From the NCBI GenBank assembly GCA_032164295.1, contig JAJHTX010000006.1, forward strand, positions 2,852,001-2,916,000: a stretch of 64,000 nt of DNA, written 5' to 3'. The notes beneath the pieces are model-generated. The model was not told the DNA's origin. It worked only from the letters and a program-made list of their open reading frames with translations, and did not search any database. Position 1 is the stretch's first letter; each line of letters begins with the position of its first letter. This DNA comes from Inonotus obliquus. Its lineage: Eukaryota > Basidiomycota > Agaricomycetes > Hymenochaetales > Hymenochaetaceae. The position numbers were made by a program, and so were the translations under genes. Below are positions 10,439-20,876 of this stretch, piece by piece.

Positions 10439-12235
10439 TTAAAAAGGACTAATATTAGAGGAAGAGAGGTTCCACTCATCTACATTGGAACTGATTCCAC
10501 TTTCATACCCTAGTGAGTCAGGTGATGTTGCTCCATCTCTGTTGTTGCGTAGCGTTACTGGTTGAGGAAGTACCTCCCAATCTTCTTCTGGCAACCTGGC
10601 ATGAGCAATCTCATCTATCAACTCCGTAATTGGGTCATAAGAAAGGTGTGGTCCAATAGTGTAACTCTCCTTGCATAGGTCATGTGCGTGGGCAATGGCT
10701 TCGTTGAGACAGACTAACCATAGGTATTCTTCTTCTCTGAGGATCTGGCATCCCTTCAACAGAGCAGGAATGTACAATTCCAGGTCTTGAGCAACAATGT
10801 GAAAACATCGGCACATATGGAGAGAAGTGGTTCCATCCCGGTGCATCTCCATCCTGGTCATAGGTTCCATGAGCTCGGAGCTGTAGTCATGTTCTAGCAA
10901 CTTGGTTGCGTACTCCACCAGCATTTTCTTCACTCTCTCCCATTCTTTCGACAACTCTTCTAACATCTCTGGTGGCATCAAAGCCTAATATCTTCCATTA
11001 CAGTCACAATCTGCAAGTGAAAGCTGAAGGTGGAGGTCGATAAGGTGTATCCAGAGCTGAATGGTTTCATCACGAAGGGGCCAGTCACTGTACTGGGCCA
11101 ACGAAGCATAAAGAAGGTAGGAGCCCATCTGGTGTTGGATAGGCAGTGTGCTGATGGACCTGTGTACTCGTGCTTCAAACTGATCCAACCTCAACACTGT
11201 TCCTTCATATGGTATGGCTTGTCCTTCCAAAAATCGTGCAGTGCTGATACCATCTTCAGTGTCAACAGGTTCAATTGGTGTCTATTTGATGCCCCGGGGT
11301 GACAGAAGAAGAGTACCGGTCTTGTTCATGGAGCTGTCGTGCACTTTCTGCATGTAGTATGCGAATTCTGAGGTAGGGAGTTGAAGTGCTGGGACCATTC
11401 TGGCGCAAAGGGCATCCAGCAGCTGGTTAGCAGTCTCTACTTGGTCTGGAGGTAGGACGTCTACGTGTGGGTGTAGAATGGTATGGGTTTCTGTGCCGTC
11501 TGGGGTCTGGCTTGTCAACGTAGCAATTCTTCCTTCTACCATTACTGAATCTGACTCTCCCACTTTCATACGTTCGAAAATTTCCACCAATTCTTCGACA
11601 TTAACTGTCTCCGAGAGAGTCTGAGGGGTATTAGGGGGTGTCAAGAGGGTGGATGGGTTGTTAGAGGACATTTGGAGTGGTAGAGGGCTTGCTTTCGTGA
11701 GTTGAATGCACAGTATCACTAAAACTAGAGTATTGACGAAAAACGACAGCATACTTATTTTCTCCTTAATAACTGGTCTCCATCCTTGGCTTGCTGTCAT
11801 CCTGGCCTTGTCCTCAGTCTGTGTACTGCGCTTCGGACCGTCATTTTCGTTTGCAATGTCTTGGGGAAGGTTTCCGGCTATGTGCACTGCATTCCTATCT
11901 TTCCGTGCATCTATCACCTCTGGTAAGCTTTCCTTTCTGTTCCGCCTATTAATTCTGATTCTTATGATTATAGAATCGTCATCTGCATCCTCAGCACTTC
12001 CTTCACAACCATCTGAATGGTCTGCAACTGTTATTTGCGTGCTAGAGGAGACAAGAAAGTCGGATTTGGGGTTTGAGTGGTTCTGAGCTTCTGGGCTGTC
12101 TTTGAGGTGTTCTCTTGTGTCTCCTGTGAGTTTCTGGTGTCTATTGTCGACTTCATACACTAACCTACTGCCCTGGGTGTCTCTGAGGTCTAGTGCATTT
12201 GTCTGTGGGCTGGGGAAGGTGTGGGGATGTGCCAC
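10439..12235 (-). pseudogene. Gypsy-1 accessory ORF of about 600 codons, function unknown
   Basis: A long open frame lies between protease and RT, where simple Gypsy elements have none. Three blocks share one frame: 11282-12235, 10985-11230 and 10439-10981. They are separated by a TAG at 11282 (likely CAG to TAG) and a TAG at 10985. The N-terminal part is polar and acidic. A single hydrophobic segment (FFVNTLVLVILCIQL) near residues 170-185 looks like a membrane span or late signal sequence. The C-terminal two thirds are helical and well conserved in appearance, with LLSPRG, LRLDQFEARVHRSIS and LHMCRCFHIVAQDLELYI. Stops through a shared frame suggest it was under selection before decay. I assign no function. 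A family-specific accessory protein is more likely than an envelope, since no envelope features are visible. Confidence 0.6.
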
Positions 12236-12574
12236 ATCACCATATCTGTGTCGTCATTCACCTCCCTGCATCTCGGTCAAATCTTCATCGATATTCGTCG
12301 TCTTAGGCTCGTTCGATTCGCGCTGACAAGGGCTTTCGATCGGTGTATCATACGTGTGGTTTGGTGCGTTCGGTCGTGTCGGATTGTGATGTTAGGTCTG
12401 ATAGGGGGTGGTACACAGGTGTGTGTTCACAAACTCTGAATTTCCCTTCTCAATTACTGATCTCTTTCCTTGTGCCACTGTCTGTATGGGTGTACTTGAC
12501 ATTCGCATGGTCTTTGGGGGTCTGTCAATGCTGCTTTCCTTGCTACTTGAAGGTCTTTTACGGTTAAAAATCTC

Positions 12575-13051
12575 TCATTTCGATTTTGGCCATATCTCCT
12601 TCATTTCTTGGTCATTCTTGGTCATTCTAGGCTTGTTCTGTTTGTGTCGACATCCCTTCCCATGAGATGGGTCTGGTTGTAGCATGTGAGTCCTATTTCC
12701 ATGCTGTCTGTTCCATATCTGAGTCGCATTTTTTGGATTTACTAGATTAGGCCATAACTTGACCGGGTGGCGTTCGTTTCTCTTCCTTATGATATCGTTG
12801 GAATTATCCCATCGAGAGCTATCGGATCGGCTACTTGATTGCACAAATCCATCCATCGGTCGTTCAGCAATGCTAACTTTGAGCTTCCTTTTTCTCCAAC
12901 GCGGTTTCTTCCGTAACTTTGTCGGATCGGCACCGTACAAATTGTATGATGGCTTGGAATGATCAAACGGATCACGGCTTTCCAACGGCGGTTCAATGAC
13001 TGTGATCGGAACTGAACTCGCGGAGATATGAGATTTTGGAGATTTATGCAT
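12575..13051 (-). other. Basic ORF upstream of Gypsy-1 accessory gene
   Basis: A 158-codon minus-strand open frame lies between the protease block and the accessory ORF. It is Lys/Arg/Asn-rich (LRKKPRWRKRKLKV, then RKRNERHPVKLW) and has no recognised domain. It may be an upstream exon of the accessory gene, a nucleic-acid-binding segment of the polyprotein, or chance. Confidence 0.3.
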
Positions 13052-13254
13052 TTTTGGCTGTACTGACTTCTTCCCTTTATGCTTGTAGGCTTCCCCCCTC
13101 TAGTTTCCTGCTAGATATTCCTCACAGAGCGGTTCCCTGTCATTGTGGACTACCTGGAGGGTCCCTGAGGCTGTATGAGGTGAGCCGATTTCGTGAAAAT
13201 CCGAAAATAGTGCATTTAATAATAGATTGATCTCGTTTTCATAGTGATCTGACT

Positions 13255-16194
13255 CTATTTCCTTGGAGGAATAGAGTTCTTCGACATCATTAGAGTTGGG
13301 AATGGCTGTGACGTGCTAGCTTCTTGTCCATAATGATGGTGTTTTGAGTATCCTTCACTTCCGACACTCAATATACTTGATATTTCATCATCTGAATCTC
13401 GTAATTCTTCCTTCTTAGTCATTCCATGCTCATGCACACTTTGTGATGGCTGGTCTGGCTTCGTCTTCATGGTCTGAAGATCACATTGATCACTCTCATA
13501 ATCCGACTCTTGACTGAACTTTGGTTTCTTTGGAGCCGTAAGTGACTCTAGACTGTCTGTTTCTCCTGAGCCTCTCATTCGCTTTCGATAAATCCTGATA
13601 TTAGGTAATTCTGAGTCACTTCGAGCTTCTTTCTCTTCTCTGTCTTCTTCATCCTCTATCAATGTCAAATTCCTTGGCACTGATCTTTCTCCTGTTTCGA
13701 TTTCCCATTCCTTGACAATATATTGAGTCGATGAGGGTGGAACTGAAAATGCAGTATATGCAGTCCCTTCTTCATTTCGAACTTCTTCCAATGCCTTCTC
13801 TCTTGTCTGAGTGAACTTCTCAAATAGAGCTTGGTAATCATCCTGATCATCGATATTAGGTTGAGCAGCGAACCATGTTGATGGATCATAGTCCCATGAC
13901 TCATTGCTTCCATCAGGAGTTACTAGCATCTCATATCTAGTCTTCGATCGAGTTGGATCTTCAGGGTCCTTAAATTGGAGATATGTGTCATTAGGCTGTT
14001 CATCGATGGAGATAAGGTTTCCTCTCTGCCATGGTCTTCCAAGCAGTAAGTCGAATGGAACTTGGCTTCCAACATAGATGTTGCCTATGGTAATGATGCT
14101 TCCAATGTCAAGTCGAACTCCTGTGAGTAATCCTTTTAACATTCCTTGTCCTCCATTGGCATCGTTCATATTCATCTTCTGAGTTTTGTCAATGGGTCTT
14201 TGGATGAGCTGTGCGAATTGACTATGACAGATGTTCATTTGCGAACCGGTATCGAGAATAGCATTAATGTCATGTCCACCGCAATTGACTGTTAATCGAA
14301 TGAGTCTGCCATAAGTCTTGGCAATCACTGGACGAGTCCAGAATGCTTCTGAATTATCCTCTAAATCTTCTTCAACGATATTGGCTCTCATCATCATTTC
14401 TGGAGCGGGTTTGATTGTCTTATACTGAAGCTTATCAGCAATAATCCGGGCTAATCCGGGAGAAGCTCCAAGAAGATCTCGAGTTGAGATAAGTTGATCC
14501 TGGGAAAGGATTTTGTCAGCGACTGTCTGAAGATTAACACTGGCTGACATCTCCGACTGGCGTGGTGTACGATGTGCTGTTTGCGACTTGTCTCCCGTAG
14601 GTTCTTCTTTGCCAGTTGATACTCTCGAACTATTCCTTGGGTCAATCTTCTGTACCAACTGCTCATCAGTCATAGTGATATCTTTGACACTTGGCTGAGT
14701 CTTGGCTGGTGGACTGATTGTCTCTGCTTGCAACTTTCGAGGTATACGATCAATAACAACTTCTGGTTCTGCTCTCCTTGATGGTCTCGACTGAGTGGGT
14801 CTTTCCATTACATCCTTGCGCTTGTGATTGGTTGTCTTCTGAGAACGAGTTATCGGATATCCAATCTCATCTTCTTCTGGGTGCGCATATAATGTCTCGC
14901 TAGTTTCCGATGACGATTGACATGTGATGAAGTTGACCTTGCTTTCTGCTGAGTGTTGGCGTTTAGCAGCTTGGACTAATGATTCTCCAAATGCTCGCCT
15001 GATCACTTCTCCATTTCTCATGCAAAGTTTCCCTGAGTTATCAAACTTGGCAATTCCTTGGGAAATAATGTTCTTCACCTCTGAACATGTTCGAAGTCCA
15101 TGTCCCATTTGTCCACATCCAAAACAATTACGATAGGGAGCTCTCTCGATGTTTCCACCTCAAGGTTTATTCTTCTCTTGATCTGGCTGAGTCTCGACAC
15201 GATTATTGGACCTAAGATCTGGAGAACGAATGGCTTGTGCAACTAAAGGGTCGAGTTTGACTGCTTTGTAGTACAAAAGACCATACTTTGGATCTGATAT
15301 GGAGAGCTTCGACATTTGTTCGATCAGCTTCTCTACCTCATCAGGTTCTGTCTTCTTCATCCTATCCTGAGCTCTTCTCAACTTCGAATCAGTCTTGCCA
15401 ATCTTTGGAGACTGAGTTTCCCTTATCCTATCGGATACGATCTTGACCTCATTCTCATCTTCCTTCTCATTACTTCCGAGGTCATCTTCAGGTTCATTTC
15501 TGAATGGGTTTGGAGTTTCCTTCTTTTCCTCCCCATCAAGTATATCGAACCTGTCTGCATTTAACATCGACTCTGCAGCATTCCATATCTGCTCCAAATC
15601 AAAAGGTTCAGCCATGTTATGGTCTGGATTCTTTAGTAAGAGTCGATTCTCTAGGTGTGCTCGAGTGTAGTCATAGAGTCCATTCCAAAAATAGATGGCC
15701 TGTTCCTCCTTGGTTATTTTCTTGTGAGCGAATAGCCATCCTCCTATCTTGGTAAACTCTCTGGAATACTGCGTGAATTGTTTCCAGCTCTTGACTCTCG
15801 AGTCTCAATTAGCGTACATGAATCTCTTAAGATCCATCTTTGTATATCTCTTCTCATTGAGCTGGGCATTGAATAGCCTTAGCAGTTGAGTCTTGAGATT
15901 CTTCTAATTGGGTATAACAAAATCATTAAGACCTTCGATCACCTGGATTACCTGCCTTGAGCAGTATCGAGTGATGGTCTTGCACTTGTCTGTGTCAAGC
16001 GTGACATTGTACTTGGAACACAATTGTTCATAATATTCTAGAAAGGCCTTGACTTCTGAGAAATGTCCTGTGAATGTCTTGGGAGCATTCTTTGAGGTCG
16101 AGTATGGCATGTCTAGAACCAATAACGATGTCTGATTGGTCGAGGGAACTTCTTCCTCATGATTGGTAGTCTGTGTAGCACTGTCAGTGGTCAT
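13255..16194 (-). pseudogene. Gypsy-1 gag-protease (single frame, three premature stops)
   Basis: One continuous frame of about 980 codons encodes capsid-like, nucleocapsid and protease parts. The ATG at 16194 starts a polar leader, then helical gag sequence (FLEYYEQLCSKY). A charged linker follows at 15160-15615. A CCHC zinc knuckle (CFGCGQMGHGLRTC) is at about 15085-15135. The aspartic protease has the active site AILDTGSQMNIC near 14240 and the flap/hydrophobic strand FDLLLGRPWQRGN near 14030. The C-terminal tail to 13255 is Ser/Asp/Glu-rich. In-frame stops are TAG at 15904-15906, TGA at 15805-15807 and TGA at 15160-15162. All three blocks keep the same phase, so the damage is point mutation only. 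Protease sits at the end of gag rather than the start of pol. Confidence 0.88.
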
Positions 16195-16298
16195 GATAAC
16201 AATGCAAATGACTTAGCGAAAAAATTCTTCTTTGCTCTGATCGATGAGCGATGATGGTAAAAACTTGATATGAATGCAACCACAACTATCGAATAGCT

Positions 16299-16316
16299 GC
16301 CCTGCGGTGGTCACCA
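16299..16316 (-). other. Gypsy-1 primer-binding site candidate
   Basis: Reading on the minus strand five bases inside the 5' LTR edge gives TGGTGACCACCGCAGGGC. It starts with TGG, complementary to a tRNA 3' CCA end. The tRNA species was not identified. Position and the TGG start support the call. Confidence 0.65.
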
Positions 16317-16321
16317 AGTTT

Positions 16322-18043
16322 TGTCGTGCTGGGATGGTAATGGCTGTTGAATAACCAAGTACACTCCCACTGAGTCAACCGGTCTAATTATCTAGGCGGG
16401 TAGTCTTTCCAGTTGTTCGTTGAAGCTATGGGCAACTTGTTGTAGTTGGAGGGTTGAGGGACTCGAGTTCGAGTAGAGAGATGTAGAGTGAGTGAGAGAT
16501 GAGTCTTTATCCAATTCTCTTGAAAGCGAGTGATAGGTCACAATGGGTGAGGAGCAATTAAATTGTCCACACCGAGGTAGGCAATGACAAGCTATGCAGA
16601 ATAGATGTCAATGTCTAGAGGGACACACACACTTGAAGTCTCGAGATATCAGATATCGACTTTGAGAGGGGTTTATCACCAATGTCCAATTGGAACAGAG
16701 GCAATACAATACCTTTGACTAGTACTAAACTAGTCCTTGAGCAATGCAGTTACCTAGTCTTAAGCTGTGGTCAACTGTATGCGACGAAACCTTGACTTAA
16801 CTTGCAAATAGTGTGACAAGAGGTCACAGAGTGATGTGAGCTTGTCTTGTTCTAGGGGAAACTTGTACTTGATCTGGGGGTGTCTCTGGTGAGTTATTCT
16901 ATGCTCCTCTGGGGGGCTACATGCTGGTCCTTAAATACTAATTCCAAGACCAATTTACATAATCCACAGCATAAGCTAAAAATAGATCTGCATCAACCAC
17001 ATCATCAAAATTTGATGTCTCCTTCCAAAGCTATGCATCAAATACTCCAAATCAAGTGATATGTATTAATGCATCAATGAATTACTTGATGAATGATGTG
17101 CATCAATGCATGACTTGATCAATGCTGTGCATCAATGAATTACTTGATAGATGCTGTGCATTAATGAGTTATTTGATGAATGATGCGCATCAATGAGTTA
17201 CTTGATGAATGATGCACATCAATGAGTTACTTGATGAATGATGTGCCATCAATGAGTCAATTGATGAGTCCAGAATATGGTTCAAGGTGATGACCTGATC
17301 AATGATCTAATCGATGACTTGATGAATGACCTAATGGATGATATAATCGATGACCTAATGGATGAGATAATCGATGACCTGATGGATGATATAATCAATT
17401 ACCCAATTTGGGCTTATTTGGTTTTTGGTATCTGGAATGTGGTCTTTGGTTTTTCCAGAGCGATGTATTGGATGGCTTCTTAAATAAGACCAAATGAATG
17501 GTGCAACCGGTGGTTCTTGAACCTTCATTTCTGCTTCTAGAGCGTGACCATATAAAAAATGGTTTGTTTATCTATCGCCGCTCGAGTTCCTTTTCTGCAA
17601 TTCTTTGTTCTAATGCCACCTTCACGACTTCGTACACGACTTCACCATCTGCTCTGCCATGCTTCTGAACTTCTCAGGCTGGTTTTTGTGTATCGTCGCG
17701 CTTCCTCTAACCTGATTCAGTGAGTTACTTTCTCGACACTTTGCGATCTTTATACTTAATAGCACAAAGAGTGTTTGTGGAGACGACTATAATGATCGAG
17801 GAGGAGTGGGTCGAGTGGGTACTGGTGCTTGTTACTAGACGAGTTGTGCTCAAGGCTTGATAGTAAGCTTGGCACTTTCCATCGGCTTTCGATTTACTAA
17901 CTTGTGTGCAGAATTACGAGTTACTGCGACATCCGATATTTCTTGTTTATCCTTTCTGATGTCCTACTATGTTCTTGCTTTCGATAGTGTAAAGCGTGCC
18001 AATATTACGATTGTTTATGTCCAGGCAATATCCTGGCCTGATA
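16322..18043 (-). repeat. Gypsy-1 5' LTR (relative to element)
   Basis: This starts TGTCGTGCTGGGATGG and ends TGGCCTGATA, where the last dinucleotide is TA instead of the CA in the partner LTR, a C-to-T change. It is about 99 percent identical to 4012-5704 apart from one extra 29-base repeat unit. Confidence 0.93.
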
Positions 18044-18330
18044 GCGCATTCACCAACAACTGATTGTTTGGTTGCACATGTACATGTATATACAGTACCA
18101 TGTGTGCCAAGCATCCAATACATTAGGGTACACCTTCCCACAGGGCAGAACAGGTGGAACAGGAACCTTGATAAGTCACTAGTTTTCCATTCCTATTCCC
18201 ATTGCCACTCATCATATCAGTCTAGTGCTAGCATCCTGCCCAGTTTTATAGGTATGTGAGCTTCCTCTTGACATTGACATGCATGTTGAATGCCAGTATA
18301 GCATATCGGTCTCAGCAGGAAGAAGAGAAG
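18044..18330. promoter_or_regulatory. Divergent promoter half and 5' region of right cargo gene, copy 1
   Basis: This continues the cargo intergenic region after Gypsy-1 and matches copy 2 from 58013. It contains a likely small intron: GTATGTGAGC at 18252, acceptor TGCCAG near 18296. The equivalent of the copy 2 ATG at 58295 is ATA here (18331-18333). Confidence 0.45.
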
Positions 18331-20288
18331 ATAGCTACTTCAGGTTTGATTGTTATTGATATCGGTGACAATAGATCTGATTGCTTGATCAACAGTCCAG
18401 CGGACGCTTCCAGCAGGAAGGAAGGTCACCAGAAAGCTATAGTCTCTGTGCCTGTGCCCGAGCTCAATAGTAACAAATAACAATGATTGTATGTGTCTCA
18501 ACCTTGCTCCTAGCCTAGATCTGGTCCTAATATATTTCCAGTGGATGACACCAAGAAACTGAAGGAACAGGCAGACAAAGCTTGAATAAACCTAGCCTAG
18601 GAGAAGGTAATAAGTGACATTGACCCTCTACTTATAAGGATAATCGGCAAGTTGGATGCCCAGAACAAGGCACATAAAGAAACTCAGGCTGAGTTAGAGA
18701 AACTCAAGAGAAAGCAGAAGGATCTAGCTACCAGATGTGAATTAAATGAAGTAAGGTCAAGGAACGATACTGTTGGAATTTAGCCTGCAGAGAGTGTGCT
18801 CAATCTGGAAGAGATGGTCTTGATGAATGTGAGTTTCATGTGACGAGTGATAACTGTTCAAATAACATATTTTTAGAACATTGCCAGAAGCGACTACATA
18901 TTCTATCATAACTTCTCTGACAATGTTATGCATGCTATTTATAATAGCACCTGTGTAGTCCTGTCGATGACGTTTGTTGCTAAAGCTGGAATCGAGCTAC
19001 TGTAGCAAGTGTTCCTCTCAATAGGCAGATTCGACGAAGAGACATTTTGGAAGCAGTGACTTGCATGCTTGAATTTCAAATTGCCGCTGCAAAAGGAAGA
19101 AGTGGTGGGATCCTGGTGCGATGTGAAGCTAAAGTCATTGCAAGAACATATATCTTATGCAGCAACTATAGAGCGGTCACCAACGCAAAACCAACTTTGG
19201 CAAGTTTTGACTTACATGCTTCAAGATACCAAGAAACCACTCGAGGACAAAATCAAGAAAGAGGTTGAGGGTCTCAAAGCTGAGGAGGCAGAGGATAATT
19301 GACACAATGACAAAGCAGCAGGGTATTGGAAAAAACTTACTGACAAGTACAATATTGATCCCACTGGTAACCTTTTGAAAGTGGATGACGTTAAAGTAGT
19401 GCCAATTGATCCTAAGGACAATAAGCAGCTCAGTGACATTATCACTGATTGTGACATCTTGAATGGCTTCCAACTTTTGACAGAATACAACAAAGATGCT
19501 TACAAGACATGGGTGTACTATAAATTCTACATTGAGAAAGCATAAGAGACAGCTAATAACATTGGCAATTGCAAGATGCAACTCGCTAAATTAGAGAGTA
19601 TCTACTACTTGATATTGTGGGCTTCTACAATTCTAGAGGATGATAACTTGATACAGTTCTTCCTTACTGATCGCTCGCACATCTTTAGGATCTCAGAAAA
19701 CCTTTCCACCCATCCACACAACAGTTTCAAGAGGACAATGCAGGCTATAGAGCGGATTGATCTAAGACTTCAAAAGTTCGAAGGTCATGATGGAGAAGCG
19801 AGGTTTCATACTAGTAATGCCAAATAGAAAATGGCAACACTTACCACAGCATACAAGAAGCACTAGCCAGCTAATATGAACGATTTCATCTTTTACCTGC
19901 TCAAAGTTGCACAGGGGATTTGGCATGAGATTCCAGAGGAAACTCAGGGATTATCGGCCTTATTATTGAAAAGCTTCTCCCACGAAGAAACAGTCAAGGT
20001 TCTTCTAAGACTGGAAAACAGTGATTTCGATAAGAAGGCTTTTGAGAATCAGTAGCTTCGCTCCTTTAACATCAGCAATATAAACAACCTCTTGTCTGAC
20101 AACTACATTTGCAAGTCGAAATCCATTTAATGTGCTAAGCAGCGCAGAGAGTGGAGATTTTGGTTCTGATGTAGCAGAAGGTTCAAATTTAGATTCAGGG
20201 GCACTACCAAGCCCACCACTATCACAAACTCTGATGAGTAGCAAGAGCAAGAGCAAGAATCTATAGATGAAGATGTTCCCATGCAAAG
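18331..20288 (+). pseudogene. Right cargo gene of composite element, copy 1 (split by Gypsy-2)
   Basis: This is the plus-strand counterpart of the copy 2 gene at 58295-60292. The start codon is ATA in place of ATG. Visible parts include a coiled-coil-like Lys/Glu/Gln-rich block (EKLKRKQKD near 18700), an intron with donor GTGAGTTTCATG near 18830 and acceptor TTTTTAG near 18877, and helical blocks at 19069-19302 and 19576-19827. Some codons here are better preserved than in copy 2, where copy 2 has stops: TGG at 19049 and CAA at 19467 against TAG and TAA. Others are worse (TAG at 18781 against CAG). Gypsy-2 interrupts the 3' end with duplication CAAAG; the last codons and stop lie at 27274-27314 (SGSKERK-like basic tail). 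Function is unknown. Confidence 0.6.
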
Positions 20289-20859
20289 TGTTACGCTCTG
20301 CATCGTTAGGAGCATCGATCACGAAGATCTAGGATGTCGACGAACACAAATGAACGAGCTACCACTTAATCACAAGTGACCGTAGTCTGCGACGTAGGTG
20401 ATAGTACTAGATTAGCACATCTAACTAAGGTACAAGTATTTGTACGACTTACCTGCGACGTAGGTGATAGTACTAGAACAAGAGAGTGGGGAATCCCTAA
20501 CTCTCTGATCCAGCCTTATATACACTTTGGTTGCGGGTAAGTTCTACTCTAAATAGGTGCTGACTAGCAGCAAGTAAATATGAACAAACAAACAACGGGG
20601 CCTGACGAGTCAGCAAGAATGAGTAAAGATGAGTAAGTGTCATCGGGTTAAACGGAAAGAAGAATAATGAGTCAGCAAGAATGAGTAATAATAGAATGGG
20701 AAAAAGAATGAAAGGGAATGGCGGGATGAAGTTGTTATAGATTGTAATTAGCTAAGCCTGTATGTATTAAGTAAGGAATGTGGTTAAAAGGAGTGTAAAT
20801 ATGCATTGATGAAAATAAAAGAAAGGCCATATAAAGAGAAGGGAAAAGGCGTCGTAACA
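20289..20859 (-). repeat. Gypsy-2 3' LTR (relative to element)
   Basis: Begins TGTTACGCTCTGC and ends GTCGTAACA, giving a TGTTAC/GTAACA terminal inverted repeat. Length 571 bases, matching 26698-27268. Confidence 0.95.
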
Positions 20860-20876
20860 TTACCCCCTCTTCAAGG
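20860..20876 (-). other. Gypsy-2 polypurine tract
   Basis: On the minus strand the sequence just before the 3' LTR reads TTGAAGAGGGGGTAA. The purine run AAGAGGGGG is the expected plus-strand primer site. The pol stop codon TAA (20860-20862) overlaps it, so coding runs to the LTR edge. Confidence 0.75.

Larger units (their letters stand above)
4012..18043 (-). mobile_element. Gypsy-1: full-length Ty3/Gypsy LTR retrotransposon, 14.0 kb
   Basis: The element is oriented on the minus strand, with LTRs at 4012-5704 and 16322-18043. The order on the minus strand is 5' LTR, primer-binding site, gag-protease, a long accessory region, reverse transcriptase/RNase H, integrase, then a region with opposite-strand ORFs, and 3' LTR. 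It is flanked by a 4-base duplication GCGC (4008-4011 and 18044-18047). Copy 2 of the host element holds the empty site near 58005-58015, and its length fits a 4-base duplication. By eye the LTRs differ at about 13 positions in 1.69 kb plus one 29-base repeat unit, so the insertion is fairly recent. Integrase is open, but gag and RT carry premature stops, so this copy is probably non-autonomous now. Confidence 0.93.

Noticed and set aside
11706..12086. Plus-strand hydrophobic ORFs at 11706-12665 as membrane protein genes
   Set aside because: They mirror the minus-strand accessory ORF and have the composition expected of antisense frames.
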